The translations under genes and the position numbers were made by a program. Of a stretch of DNA of 37,003 bases, positions 23,488 through 33,600 are shown piece by piece. The notes below the pieces were generated by a model, which saw nothing but the letters and a program-made list of their open reading frames with translations, was not told the origin of the DNA and did no database searches. Location: the NCBI RefSeq assembly GCF_030462475.1, contig NZ_JASMRZ010000040.1:8260-45262 (forward strand), written 5' to 3'. Each line of letters begins with the position of its first letter. Position 1 is the stretch's first letter. This DNA comes from Variovorax sp. CAN15. Lineage in GTDB: Bacteria > Pseudomonadota > Gammaproteobacteria > Burkholderiales > Burkholderiaceae_C.

Positions 23488-24288
23488 ATGCTGAGCCGCC
23501 ATCCGCCCCCCGAACCCCGACCACGCCGCGGCTGGCGCTGGGCCCTGCTGGGCGCCGCCACCGGCGTGCTGCTGGCGGTGGTGCTGTTCGCGCCGGCGCG
23601 CTGGCTGTCGGCGGCGCTGTCGAACTGGAGCCAGGGCCGCCTCGTGCTGACCAATCCGCGCGGCACCGTGTGGAACGGCACGGCCGCCGTGGTGCTCGCC
23701 AGCGGCGCGGGCGGCATGCAGGCGGTGTCGCTGCCCGGCCTGCTGCACTGGCGCATGCGCCCGAACTGGAGCGGCATCGCCGCCAGCCTCGACCTGCCGT
23801 GCTGCGCCGCGCAGCCGCTCGAACTCAAGGCCAGCCCGCGCGCCGGCGGCATGTTGCTCGCCTGGCAGGACAGCCGCTCCCGCTGGCCCGCCACCCTGCT
23901 CATGGGCCTCGGCGCGCCCTGGAACACGCTCAAGCTCGAAGGCGCGCTCGACCTGAGCACCAAGGGCTTCTCGATGCAGTGGGATGGCCCCACGCTGCGC
24001 ATCGCCGGCCAGGCGACGCTCGACGCCACCGATGTTTCCTCCAGCCTGTCGACCCTGAAGCCGATGGGCAGCTACCGGCTCACGCTCGAAGGCGGCAGCC
24101 GCCCCACGCTGCTGCTGAGCACGCGCGAGGGCAGCCTCGAACTGAACGGCAGCGGCAGTTGGACCGGTACTTCCTTCCGCTTCAACGGCGAAGCCAGTGC
24201 GGCGCCCGGCCGCGAAGACGCTCTTTCCAATTTGTTGAACATCATCGGACGGCGCGACAACGCGCGTTCGATCATCACCCTGGGTTGA
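23488..24288 (+). CDS. gspN: Type II secretion system protein GspN
   Basis: 266 aa. Pro/Arg-rich cytoplasmic start, one membrane helix (about 17-40), then a beta-rich periplasmic domain. Family features: PARWLSAALSNWSQGRLVLTNPRG, VWNGTA, LLHWRMRP, a long repeat-like beta region, and near the end LSNLLNIIGRRDNARSIITLG, the typical GspN terminus. GspN is an accessory component found in only some systems and its role is not settled. Its ATG is 16 nt after gspM, and gspD begins just after its stop. Confidence 0.88.
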   Translation: MLSRHPPPEPRPRRGWRWALLGAATGVLLAVVLFAPARWLSAALSNWSQGRLVLTNPRGTVWNGTAAVVLASGAGGMQAVSLPGLLHWRMRPNWSGIAASLDLPCCAAQPLELKASPRAGGMLLAWQDSRSRWPATLLMGLGAPWNTLKLEGALDLSTKGFSMQWDGPTLRIAGQATLDATDVSSSLSTLKPMGSYRLTLEGGSRPTLLLSTREGSLELNGSGSWTGTSFRFNGEASAAPGREDALSNLLNIIGRRDNARSIITLG

Positions 24289-24293
24289 TCCTC

Positions 24294-26615
24294 ATGATGA
24301 AGCCACTGTTTTCGACCGGCACCGTCGCGCTCGCCGTGCGCGTGCTGATCGCCGCCACGTTCCTGCAGGCCGCGCCTGCCGCATTCGCGCAGACCGGCGA
24401 CGCGCCGCGCCGCGGCGAGCCGATCACGCTGAACTTCTCCAACGCCGACATCGAGGCCGTGGCCCGCACCATGGCGGTGGTCACCGGCCGCGACGTGGTG
24501 GTCGACCCGCGGGTGAAGGGCACGATGAACCTCGTCACCGACCGCGCGATCCAGCCGGCGGCGGCCTTCAACCAGTTCGCCTCGGCGCTGCGGCTGCAGG
24601 GCTTCGCGGTGGTGGAGGCCGACGGCCTCTACAAGGTGGTGCCCGAGGCCGACGCCAAGCTGCAGAGCAGCACCGTCAACACCTCCATCGGCGCCACGGC
24701 GTCGAACGGCAGCAACCAGATCGTCACGCAGATCTTCAGGCTCAACTACGAATCGCCGAACAGCCTGCTGCCCGTGCTGCGCCCGCTCATCCCGCCGAAC
24801 AACACCATCAACGTGAACCCGGGCAACAACTCGCTCGTGATCACCGACTACGCGGACAACATGCGCCGGCTGGCGCGCATCATCGCGTCGCTCGACGTGC
24901 CTAACGCCTCCGACATCGAGATCATCCAGCTCAGGCATTCGGTCGCGACCGAGATGGTGCCGCTGGTACAGCGGCTGGTCGACGGCGGCGGCTCGGGCGC
25001 ACCGGGGGCGCCGGCGGCTCCCGGCGCGGCGGACGCGTCGTTCCGCACCACGCTCATGGCCGATCCGCGCAGCAACTCGCTGATCATCCGCGCGGCCAAT
25101 CCGGCGCGCGTCGCGCTGATCCGCGCGCTGGTCGACAAGCTCGACCGCCCCGCCGTCGAGGGCAGCAACGGCGCGGCCGGCAACATCTACGTGGTCTACC
25201 TGAAGAACGCCGACGCGGTGCGCCTCGCGGCCACGCTGCGCGCCGCGATGGCTGCCAACCAGGTGAACGCCACGCCGGGCACGCCGGGTGCCACGGCCAG
25301 CGCCGTGCCGCAGCAGAGCGCGCCGCAAGCGATGCAGGTGAACCTGAGTGGCGGCAGCCAATCCGGCGCCTCCGCCGCCGCCAGCGCGCCGCTCAACAAC
25401 GCGAACCAGCCTTCCACCGGAGGCCAGATCCAGGCCGACCCGTCGACCAACTCTCTGATCATCACCGCGCCAGAACCGCAGTACCGCCAGATGCGCGCGG
25501 TGATCGACAGGCTCGACGGCCGGCGCGCGCAGGTCATGATCGAGGCGCTAATCGTCGAGGTGGGCGACACCGCCGCCGCGAAGTTCGGCGTGCAGTGGCA
25601 GAGCGCGCTGGGCAACAACGCCGTGCTCGGCACCAATTCGTCGGTGGCGGGCGCCAACCTGCTGACGCTGACGCAGGCGCTGGCCACCAGGAACCCGGCC
25701 AACCTCAACCTGAGCTCGGGCCTGAACCTGGGCGTTGCCGGCAAGATCGGCGGCCAGTACATCCTGGGCGCGATTGCCAGCTTCTTCGACAGCGACAAGG
25801 ACGCCAACGTGCTGTCCAAGCCCAACCTGCTGACGCTGGACAACGAGGAAGCCAAGATCGTCATCGGCCAGAACGTGCCCTTCGTCACTGGCCAGTACGC
25901 GAGCACCTCGGGCTCCGTGGGCGTCAACCCGTTCACCACCGTCGAGCGCAAGGACGTCGGCCTGACGCTGCGCGTGCGCCCGACCATCAACGAGAACGGC
26001 ACCGTGAAGCTGACGATCTTCCAGGAGACCTCCACGGTCGACCAGACCACCGTCAACAACCCCAACGGCCCCACCACCAGCAAGCGCTCGATCGAATCGA
26101 GCGTGCTGGTGGAAGACGGCGGCCTCGTCATGCTCGGCGGCCTGCTGTCGGACACCTACAACAACACGGTCGAGAAGGTGCCGGTGGCCGGCGACATTCC
26201 GGTGCTCGGCAATCTGTTCAAGAGCCAGGCCCGCACGCGCGAGAAGATCAACCTCATGATGTTCCTGCGTCCGGCGGTGATGCGCGACGCGAACGCCACC
26301 GAGGCCTTCGCGTACGACCGCTACGACGAGATCCGCGGCATGCAGCAGCGCTCGCAGCCCGACACCTCCAACGTCATGCTGCGCGGTGTGGACGGCTCGA
26401 ACATCCTGCCCGAGCTGCCACCTTCGCGCGCCCTGGCGCCCACCTCGGCAGCGCCCTCTGCCGCCACCTCCGCGCGCGGCGGCTCCCGCCTCGAGGGCAC
26501 GCAGCTGATCCCGCCGCCGCAGCCCGCCGCCGACAGCCGCAAGCTGGCGCCCAGCCCCCTGCGCGGCGCCCTGCCCCCCACCGCCGACCCGGTGAGCGCG
26601 CGGGAACTGCCCTGA
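24294..26615 (+). CDS. gspD: Type II secretion system secretin GspD
   Basis: 773 aa outer-membrane channel subunit (a 15-mer in known systems). Signal peptide 1-32 ends AFA|Q. Periplasmic N0 domain begins ITLNFSNADIEAVARTMAVV, followed by N1-N3 repeats (VNPGNNSLVITDYADNMRRL; DPRSNSLIIRAANPARVALI; DPSTNSLIITAPEPQYRQM). Gly/Pro/Ala-rich inserts interrupt the third repeat and the linker after it. The secretin core starts at RRAQVMIEALIVEV and contains VLSKPNLLTLDNEEAKIVIGQNV; the signature VPVAGDIPVLGNLFKS is near residue 630. A Pro/Ser/Ala-rich tail of about 90 residues lies beyond; it may be the S domain that binds a pilotin, but none is encoded here. Start is the first of two tandem ATGs (24294, 24297). 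Confidence 0.96.
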   Translation: MMKPLFSTGTVALAVRVLIAATFLQAAPAAFAQTGDAPRRGEPITLNFSNADIEAVARTMAVVTGRDVVVDPRVKGTMNLVTDRAIQPAAAFNQFASALRLQGFAVVEADGLYKVVPEADAKLQSSTVNTSIGATASNGSNQIVTQIFRLNYESPNSLLPVLRPLIPPNNTINVNPGNNSLVITDYADNMRRLARIIASLDVPNASDIEIIQLRHSVATEMVPLVQRLVDGGGSGAPGAPAAPGAADASFRTTLMADPRSNSLIIRAANPARVALIRALVDKLDRPAVEGSNGAAGNIYVVYLKNADAVRLAATLRAAMAANQVNATPGTPGATASAVPQQSAPQAMQVNLSGGSQSGASAAASAPLNNANQPSTGGQIQADPSTNSLIITAPEPQYRQMRAVIDRLDGRRAQVMIEALIVEVGDTAAAKFGVQWQSALGNNAVLGTNSSVAGANLLTLTQALATRNPANLNLSSGLNLGVAGKIGGQYILGAIASFFDSDKDANVLSKPNLLTLDNEEAKIVIGQNVPFVTGQYASTSGSVGVNPFTTVERKDVGLTLRVRPTINENGTVKLTIFQETSTVDQTTVNNPNGPTTSKRSIESSVLVEDGGLVMLGGLLSDTYNNTVEKVPVAGDIPVLGNLFKSQARTREKINLMMFLRPAVMRDANATEAFAYDRYDEIRGMQQRSQPDTSNVMLRGVDGSNILPELPPSRALAPTSAAPSAATSARGGSRLEGTQLIPPPQPAADSRKLAPSPLRGALPPTADPVSARELP

Positions 26616-26625
26616 TACTGCCCCG

Positions 26626-28023
26626 ATGTCCATGCGCTACCCCCTGCCCTACGCCTTCGCACGCAGCCAGCAGTTGCTGCTGGAGGAGACCGACGACGGC
26701 CGCTACACGCTTTGGATGTCGAGCCACCCGGCGCGCAGCGCGGTCGGAGAGGTCTCGCGCAAGTACGGCGTGCAGGCCTTCGAGGTGCTGGCCGACGGCC
26801 CCCTGGCGCAGCGCATCAGCGCGGCCTACGCGCAGGGCGAATCGAGCGCCGCCGCGGTGGTGAGCGAGGTGCAGAGCGACGCCGACCTCTCGCGCATGAT
26901 GCAGGAGCTGCCGGCCGTCGAAGACCTGCTGGAGAGCGCGGGCGACGCGCCCATCATCCGCATGCTGAACGCACTGCTCACGCAGGCCGCTCGCGACGGC
27001 GCCAGCGACATCCACATCGAGCCCTACGAGCGCACGTCTTCCGTGCGCTTTCGCATCGACGGCACGCTGCGCGAGGTGGTGCAGCCGAACCGCGCGCTGC
27101 ACGCGGCGCTGATCTCGCGCCTGAAGATCATGGCCGACCTCGACATCTCCGAGAAGCGGCTGCCGCAGGACGGGCGCATCTCGCTGCGCATCGGCACGCG
27201 CGCAGTCGACGTGCGGGTGTCGACGCTGCCGAGCGCGCACGGCGAACGCGCGGTGCTGCGCCTCCTGGACAAGAGCGAATCGAAGCTCACGCTCGAATCC
27301 GTGGGCATGCAGGGCGACACGCTGGAGCGCTTCGAGAAGCTCATCGCGCAGCCGCACGGCATCATCCTCGTGACCGGGCCCACGGGCTCGGGCAAGACCA
27401 CCACGCTGTACGCCGCGCTCGCCCGGCTCGACGCCAGCCGCAGCAACATCATGACGGTGGAAGACCCGATCGAGTACGAGCTGCCGGGCGTGGGCCAGAC
27501 GCAGATCAACGCCAAGATCGAACTCACCTTCGCCAAGGCCCTGCGCGCCATCCTGCGGCAGGACCCGGACGTGATCATGATCGGCGAGATCCGCGACTTC
27601 GAAACCGCGCAGATCGCCATCCAGGCCTCGCTGACCGGCCACCTCGTGCTGGCCACGCTGCACACCAACGACTCGGTCAGCGCCGTCACTCGCCTCACCG
27701 ACATGGGCGTGGAGCCCTTCCTGCTGAGCTCGTCGCTGCTGGGCGTGCTCGCGCAGCGCCTCGTGCGCAAGGTCTGCACCTCGTGCGGCGGCGCGGGCTG
27801 CGATGCCTGCGGCCAGACCGGCTACCAGGGCCGCACCGGCATCTTCGAACTGCTGGTGGCGGACGACGAGGTGCAGGCGCTCATCCACGGCAAGGCGGCC
27901 GAGAGCCAGCTCTTCGAGGCCGGCGAACGCGGCGGCCTGCGCTCGATGCGCGAGGATGGCGAACGGCTGGTGCAGGCCGGCATCACCTCGCGCGCCGAGC
28001 TGCTGCGCGTCACGCGCGAGTAG
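26626..28023 (+). CDS. gspE: Type II secretion system assembly ATPase GspE
   Basis: 465 aa cytoplasmic hexameric ATPase that drives pseudopilus growth. Walker A GPTGSGKT (251-258, Lys257), Asp box within FRIDGTLREVVQPN, Walker B-like DPDVIMIGEIRD (313-324), His box region LTGHLVLATLHTNDS. The zinc-binding tetracysteine is CTSC-GGAG-CDAC (Cys384, 387, 392, 395), a much tighter spacing than the roughly 30-residue loop in many GspE proteins. The N1 domain is short, so the protein is smaller than the usual 490-510 aa. ATG at 26626 (MSMRYPLPYAFARSQQLLL) is close behind the gspD stop; gspF follows 12 nt later. Confidence 0.96.
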   Translation: MSMRYPLPYAFARSQQLLLEETDDGRYTLWMSSHPARSAVGEVSRKYGVQAFEVLADGPLAQRISAAYAQGESSAAAVVSEVQSDADLSRMMQELPAVEDLLESAGDAPIIRMLNALLTQAARDGASDIHIEPYERTSSVRFRIDGTLREVVQPNRALHAALISRLKIMADLDISEKRLPQDGRISLRIGTRAVDVRVSTLPSAHGERAVLRLLDKSESKLTLESVGMQGDTLERFEKLIAQPHGIILVTGPTGSGKTTTLYAALARLDASRSNIMTVEDPIEYELPGVGQTQINAKIELTFAKALRAILRQDPDVIMIGEIRDFETAQIAIQASLTGHLVLATLHTNDSVSAVTRLTDMGVEPFLLSSSLLGVLAQRLVRKVCTSCGGAGCDACGQTGYQGRTGIFELLVADDEVQALIHGKAAESQLFEAGERGGLRSMREDGERLVQAGITSRAELLRVTRE

Positions 28024-28035
28024 CGAAGAACCGAG

Positions 28036-29274
28036 ATGCCCGCCTACGCATTCGAAGCCATCGACGCCAGCGGCCAGTCGCGCGAAGGCGTGCTGGAGGC
28101 CGACACCGCCCGCAGCGCGCGCAGCCTGCTGCGGGCGCAGGCGCTCATTCCGCTGTCGGTCAAGCCGGTGGGCAGCGAGCATGCCGGTGGTTCCAGCCAG
28201 CGCAGCGGTCTCGGCCGCTGGCTCGGCGGCGGCAAGCGCGTGTTCAATTCGACCGGGCTCGCCGTGTGGACGCGGCAACTCGCGGGCCTCGTCTCGTCGG
28301 GCCTGCCGCTGGAACGCGCGCTCACGGCGCTGACCGACGAAGCCGAATCCGAGCCTCAGCGCAACCTCGTCGCCTCGCTGCGCGCCGAGGTCAACGCAGG
28401 CTCGCCGTTCGCTCGCGCGCTGTCGGCACATCCGCGCGAGTTCTCGCCCATCTACACGGCCGTGATCGGCGCCGGCGAGCAGAGCGGCAACCTCGGCCTC
28501 GTGCTCGACCGCCTCGCCGACGACCTGGAAGAGCGCCAGGCACTGCAGCAGAAGCTGATCGGCGCGGCGCTGTACCCGGCCATCGTCACGCTGGTGGCGA
28601 TCGTGATCGTGATCTTCCTCGTGAGCTACGTGGTGCCGCAGGTGGCGCAGGTCTTCGCGGGCACCAAGCGCTCGCTGCCTTTCCTCACCACCGTGATGCT
28701 GTCGCTGAGCGCCGGCGTGCGCAACTACGGCTGGTGGATGCTGGCCGCCGTGGTGCTCGCGGCCATCGGCACGCGGCTCGCGCTGGCGCAGGAGGCGCTG
28801 CGCCTGAAATTCGACGCCGCATGGCTCAAGCTGCCGCTGGTGGGCAAGCTCGCGCGCGGCTACAACGCGGCTCGCTTCGCGAGCACGCTCGCCATGCTGG
28901 CCACGGCCGGCGTGCCGATCCTGCGCGCGCTGCAGGCCGCTTCCGAAACGCTGGGCAACCGCGCGATGCGCGCCGACGCGCTCGACGCGCTGGTGCTGGT
29001 GCGCGAAGGCGCGCCGCTGGCCTCGGCACTCGCGCAGAAGAAACGCTTTCCGGGCCTGGTGTCGATGTTCGCGCGCCTGGGCGAACAGACCGGCACCCTG
29101 CCGCTGATGCTGCAGCGCGCCGCCAACCAGCTCGGCGCCGAAGTGCAGCGCCGCGCAATGCACCTCGCCACCATCCTCGAGCCGCTGCTGATCGTGGCGA
29201 TGGGCGGGGTGGTGATGCTGATCGTGCTGGCGGTGATGCTGCCGATCATCCAGCTCAACCAGTTCGTGAAATGA
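28036..29274 (+). CDS. gspF: Type II secretion system inner-membrane platform protein GspF
   Basis: 412 aa polytopic protein at the centre of the assembly platform. Starts MPAYAFEAIDASGQSREGVLEAD, the typical GspF opening. Two homologous cytoplasmic domains (LAVWTRQLAGLVSSGLPLERAL and FASTLAMLATAGVPILRALQ) each precede membrane helices, with predicted helices near residues 185-205, 231-250 and 380-405. The family motif GAGEQSGNLGLVLDRLADDLE is at about 151-171 and LGEQTGTLPLMLQRAANQL is its repeat. It is the last gene of the gsp run; the stop is followed directly by a C/G-run repeat. Confidence 0.96.
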   Translation: MPAYAFEAIDASGQSREGVLEADTARSARSLLRAQALIPLSVKPVGSEHAGGSSQRSGLGRWLGGGKRVFNSTGLAVWTRQLAGLVSSGLPLERALTALTDEAESEPQRNLVASLRAEVNAGSPFARALSAHPREFSPIYTAVIGAGEQSGNLGLVLDRLADDLEERQALQQKLIGAALYPAIVTLVAIVIVIFLVSYVVPQVAQVFAGTKRSLPFLTTVMLSLSAGVRNYGWWMLAAVVLAAIGTRLALAQEALRLKFDAAWLKLPLVGKLARGYNAARFASTLAMLATAGVPILRALQAASETLGNRAMRADALDALVLVREGAPLASALAQKKRFPGLVSMFARLGEQTGTLPLMLQRAANQLGAEVQRRAMHLATILEPLLIVAMGGVVMLIVLAVMLPIIQLNQFVK

Positions 29275-29275
29275 G

Positions 29276-29332
29276 GCAGCCCCCCAGGCTTGTCCACTTC
29301 GTGTGGCCTCCAACCCGCTTGCAGGGGGCTGC
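29276..29332. repeat. C/G-run inverted repeat after gspF
   Basis: GCAGCCCCC (29276-29284) and GGGGGCTGC (29324-29332) are perfect 9-bp inverted arms separated by about 40 nt containing GCTTGTCCACTTCGTGTGG. From general knowledge this resembles dispersed intergenic elements of Variovorax-type genomes. It may fold into a long-loop hairpin and attenuate read-through from gspF. Not verified by search. Confidence 0.5.
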
Positions 29333-29380
29333 CGCGCTCGGCGCACCTGCTCGAAGAAGACAGATCCGCAAGGAAGCGCC

Positions 29381-30280
29381 ATGCCGGTGACCCTCGAAGA
29401 CAAGCTCGTGGTCGCGATCTCCTCGCGCGCCCTGTTCAACCTCGAAGAAGAAAACAAGGTCTTCGAGGCCGGCGACAACGAGGGCTACATGAAGCTGCAG
29501 CTCGACCGCATCGACGTGCCGGCCGCGCCCGGCATCGCCTATTCGCTGATCCGCAAGCTGCTGCGCTTCAACGAAGACGGCGTGCAGCGCGTCGAAGTGG
29601 TGATCCTGTCGCGCAACGACCCGGTCTCGGGCATGCGCATCTTCAGGTCGAGCGCGGCGGCCGACATCAAGCTGCAGCGCGGCGTGTTCACCCAGGGCCG
29701 CCCGCCCTTCGGCTACCTGCGCCCGCTGCGCGCGCACCTGTTCCTGTCGGTCAATGCGCAGGACGTGCGCGAGGCGCTCAACGCCGGGTTTCCCGCCGCG
29801 CGCGTACTGGTCGAGTCGGTGAAAGCCAGCGACGCATGGCCGAACGAAGTGCGCATCGCCTTCGACGGCGACGCGGTGCTGTTCTCCGACGAGGCCGAGC
29901 GCGTGTTCCAGGCCCAGGGCCTCGACGCCTTCCAGGCCCACGAACTCAGCAAGGCCGACCTTCCGCTGCCCGAGGGCCCCTTCAAGCCGCTGCTGGCCGC
30001 GCTGCACCGCCTGCAGATGGCCGGCAACGCGAAGATGCGCATCCGCACCGCGCTGGTCACCGCGCGCAGCGCACCCGCGCACGAACGCGCCATCCGCACA
30101 CTGATGAAGTGGAACATCCGCGTCGACGAGGCCATGTTCCTCGGCGGCCTGCCCAAGGGCGAGTTCCTGCGCGAATTCGAGCCCGACTTCTTCTTCGATG
30201 ACCAGACGGGGCATGTGGATGCGGCCTCGCGGCATGTGCCGGCGGGGCATGTGAGTAGCGGGATCAGCAACGAGTCTTGA
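29381..30280 (+). CDS. Cytosolic 5'-nucleotidase, cN-I-like family
   Basis: 299 aa from ATG 29381, which has a good AAGGAAG ribosome-binding site five bases upstream. The frame is open from 29303, but that part covers the intergenic repeat. The sequence matches the 5'-nucleotidase family related to vertebrate cN-IA: N-terminal LEDKLVVAISSRALFNLEEEN, VEVVILSRNDPVSGMRIF, VRIAFDGDAVLFSDEAERVF (aspartate-rich strand) and VTARSAPAHERAIRTLMKWN, then FLGGLPKGEFL. Such enzymes dephosphorylate nucleoside 5'-monophosphates and have a haloacid-dehalogenase-like fold. The last 25 residues (DQTGHVDAASRHVPAGHVSS) look like a non-conserved tail. No signal peptide is present. It has no evident link to the secretion genes beside it. 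Confidence 0.88.
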   Translation: MPVTLEDKLVVAISSRALFNLEEENKVFEAGDNEGYMKLQLDRIDVPAAPGIAYSLIRKLLRFNEDGVQRVEVVILSRNDPVSGMRIFRSSAAADIKLQRGVFTQGRPPFGYLRPLRAHLFLSVNAQDVREALNAGFPAARVLVESVKASDAWPNEVRIAFDGDAVLFSDEAERVFQAQGLDAFQAHELSKADLPLPEGPFKPLLAALHRLQMAGNAKMRIRTALVTARSAPAHERAIRTLMKWNIRVDEAMFLGGLPKGEFLREFEPDFFFDDQTGHVDAASRHVPAGHVSSGISNES

Positions 30281-30618
30281 GGGCCGCGACAGCCGCGCCG
30301 ACAAGTTGGCGGGACGCATCGTCGGGTGTCCAGATCTACCGTCGGAACGTACGATCGCCGAACTGCGGAGGGCTTACCAGGTTCACTCCTTGATCTTCAA
30401 GAGTTTGCCGCCCATTTGGCGCAAATCACGATATTTACGATCTAGTTAACAACTATTAGCAGCCTCACTTGCCTGAGGGATTTGCTGAACAGATTCGCCG
30501 CCCGCTGGATGTATTGATCTGAACCGTGACCGGCAAGGTTTGCCGGCTCGACCATCAGGGGCCCTCACAGGTTCTTGGTCGCCAGTTGGCGGTTCACCGT
30601 ACATCAGGTGAAACCGTC
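30281..30618 (+). promoter_or_regulatory. 338-nt leader region of the Rhs-type gene with three hairpins
   Basis: No gene was found here. The part around 30420-30470 is AT-rich and is the likely promoter area, although no clear -35/-10 pair could be assigned. Three hairpins follow: an imperfect one near 30403-30424 (TTTGCCGCC/GGCGCAAA), a perfect 7-bp stem CCGGCAA-GGT-TTGCCGG (30530-30546), and CGGTTCACC (30590-30598) with GGTGAAACCG (30607-30616). The third arm contains the only Shine-Dalgarno-like sequence, AGGTG (30606-30610), 8 nt before the ATG, so folding would hide the ribosome-binding site. Confidence 0.45.
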
Positions 30619-33600
30619 ATGGTTGCAATCGTCAGTGGAAACAGTCTGGGTCTGAGCTTGAACTCTTTGTCCATTTTGGGCCAGCGTGGGGTTCTAGGCT
30701 CCTCAACTCAAGGGCGCGGCGGGGAGCAATCCTTCGTCAACATTGCCAACGGCAACCTCGTCCTGCAAGACCTCGACGACAAGCTTATCGGGCGCGGCCT
30801 CGACATCAACGTCGTTCGTACCTACAACAGCCAGGGCCTGCTGAACGACGACAACGGCGATAACTGGACAGTCGGCGCATTCGGACAGCGTGTGGTGCTC
30901 ACCGGCACCGTGGCCACTGCCGGCAGTACCTTGGCGCGCACTGATCGCGATGGCGCCAGCGCCACATACACCTGGGATGCGGCGAGAAACCTGTACGTTA
31001 GCAGTGCAGGTGCAGGGGCATTCGACACCATCGGCTACGACTCCACCAACGCTCGATACACCTGGACCGACGGTGCAACCGGCCTTGTCGAGCGCTACGA
31101 AAGCACTGGTTCGGGTCGGCTGATTTCGGTGACCGACCCTGCCGGCAACACCGTCAGCTATGCGTACAACGCCAATGGCACGCTGCAACGCATGGTCGAT
31201 GCCAATGGCGAAACCATCTGGTTCGACTACAGCGGCTCGAACCTGACCCAGGTGCGCACCGCGGCCACCGATGGCACCGTGCTCACGCGAGTGCGCTATG
31301 CCTACGACACCACCAACCGTTTGTCGAGCGTCACCGTCGACCTCAACCCAGCGGACAACAGCATTGCCGACGGCAAGGTCTATGTCACCACATACACCTA
31401 CGACGGCACCAGCAAACGCGTTGCCTCGGTCACACAAACCGATGGCACCAAGCACAACTTCAGTTACGTGGAGGCTGGCGGCGTCTACAAGGTTGCCACC
31501 GTTACCGATGCACTGGGCGCAGTCACGCGCTTCAGCTACGACATCACCCAGAACACCACCACCATCACCGATCCCCTAGGCGCGCAGAGCACCTACCTGT
31601 ATGACGCCCAAGGCCAACTCCTGCAGATGCGGCAAGGCGTCACCGCTGGCAATCCTTCGGGGCTGTCGCAGATCAGCTACCGCTACGACGCCGCCGGCAA
31701 CGTCACCGGCGTGACCGATGGGGAAGGCCGCGAAGTCGCCTACGAGTACGACGCCAATGGCAATCTGCTGAAGGAGACCGACTCCGCGGGCAACCTCCAC
31801 ACTCGAACCTACAACGCGGCCAATCAACTGCTGACCGAGACCGTCTATGCCGACGCGGCCGTCAGTCGTGGTGCATTCAGCCAACCCGCATCGCTGCCGG
31901 AGATCACGCGCTACATCTACGCTCAGGACAACCCCCGTCTCCTTCGCTTCGTCCTGAGCCCTCAGGGCGGCGTCACCGAGCACCGCTACAACAGCTACGG
32001 TCAGGCCTTGGCAACCGTCCGCTATACGGGCGGCAGCTACAACGTCACCCAGCTAGGCGCGAGCGCCGTGCCCACGGAAGCGCAAATGAGCGCGTGGGTG
32101 GACAGCCAGGACCTGCGACGCACCGAGCGCACCGACCGCGCCTACGATGCGCGCGGCGCGTTGAGCAGTTCCACGACGTACGGTGAGGTCGACGCATCGG
32201 GCGCGGGTGTCGCCGCCACGGCGGCCAAGACCCAGTATGTGTACGACCAGCATGGTCAACTGCTCAAGAGCATCGACCCGGGCGCGGGCACCACCACCTA
32301 CATCTACGACGGCCTGAGCCGGGTGCTGTCGATCAGCGCACCTTCGCTGGATGGCGGCGCAACGCCCAACACCACGATCACCAGCTACGACGACGCCAAC
32401 GGCAAGACCAGCGTAAGCATCGCCAGTGGGCTGGTCACCGTCTCGGCCTATGACAAGGCGGGACGCCTTGTGAGCGTGACTCAGCAGAGCGTCGGCAGCG
32501 GTGTCCTGGGCACGACCTCGAACGCCTACGACAAGGATGGCAACCTGCTGATGACGCAGGATCCGACGGGTGTGTGCAAGTGGATGCTCTATGACGCGGC
32601 GAACCGGAAGATCGCCGATATCGATGCGACGGGTGCGTTGGTCGAGTATGTCTACAACGCCAGCGGGCAGCTGCGTCAGACCGTTGCCTATGCGACAAAG
32701 CTCAGTGCCGCAAAGCTGGCGCAATTGGTAGATGGAGCAAATCTACCGACCACGGCGTGGAGTGCGTCGAATACGACAACCAGTCTGGCGGCACTGCGGC
32801 CAGCGGACGTGGCTCAAGACCAGAAGGTCTGGCGGTTCTATGACAACGCAGGTCGTCTGACGTGGCAGGTGGATGCGTTGGGGTATGTGATACAGACCAC
32901 CTATGACGGGGCTTCGCGCGTGCTGGGCGTCACACAGTTGGCTAATCCGATCGATGTGACTCCGCTGCTTCAGGGTGCCGATGTCGATCTTGGCGTAGAT
33001 CCAACTACCCTTGGAGGGATCGCGCTTAAGATAGACAACGCCGCACCAGTGCCGGCGGGGCGCGTAACGGTCCTGACAGCGATAGCCGAAGGGACTCCGT
33101 CTGGAAGCATGGTGACTTTCTTCGACGGCGAGACGGTCATTGGCAGCGCAGTACTTGTCGACGGAAGAGTTTCCTTTTTGAGCGACAGGTTGTCTGTCGG
33201 CACTCATAACCTTCGCGTCGCCTTCTCTGGAGACGCCTTGAGGCCGGCGAGCGTATCCAAGGCTGTCAAGAAAACCATCACCCCGGCAGTGATCACAGCC
33301 GAACTGAGCTATTCAAGTCCTACCGCCGACGGCATCGATCCGTTGATGCTGTCCTTCTCTCTTGCTGCAGATGCAGCGTGGCTGGTTCCACAAACAGGCA
33401 AGGTGGTGTTCTACAGCGACAGCGGCGTGCTGGGCGAGGCGTACATAACCACCGGTTTGGCAACTCTCAAGCTGACTAGTTGGCCAACGGCCCGCATGAA
33501 TGTGCGGGCGGAATATGCCGGGGATGCGATCCATACCCGCGCTATTGCGCAACGGTCCTTTGTTCCTGCCCCTCCCTCTATAACACTCAGTTCATCGATT

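Noticed and set aside
23670..24293. Very long N-terminal extension of gspD through gspN
   Set aside because: The extension is an out-of-frame reading of gspN. The tandem ATGs at 24294/24297 begin a proper signal peptide.
26374..29478. A 1034-codon open frame on the minus strand, antisense to gspE and gspF
   Set aside because: Arg/His/Ala/Gln-rich translation with no domain, in the frame opposite to well-recognised genes. It is typical of high-GC DNA where the antisense frame lacks stops.
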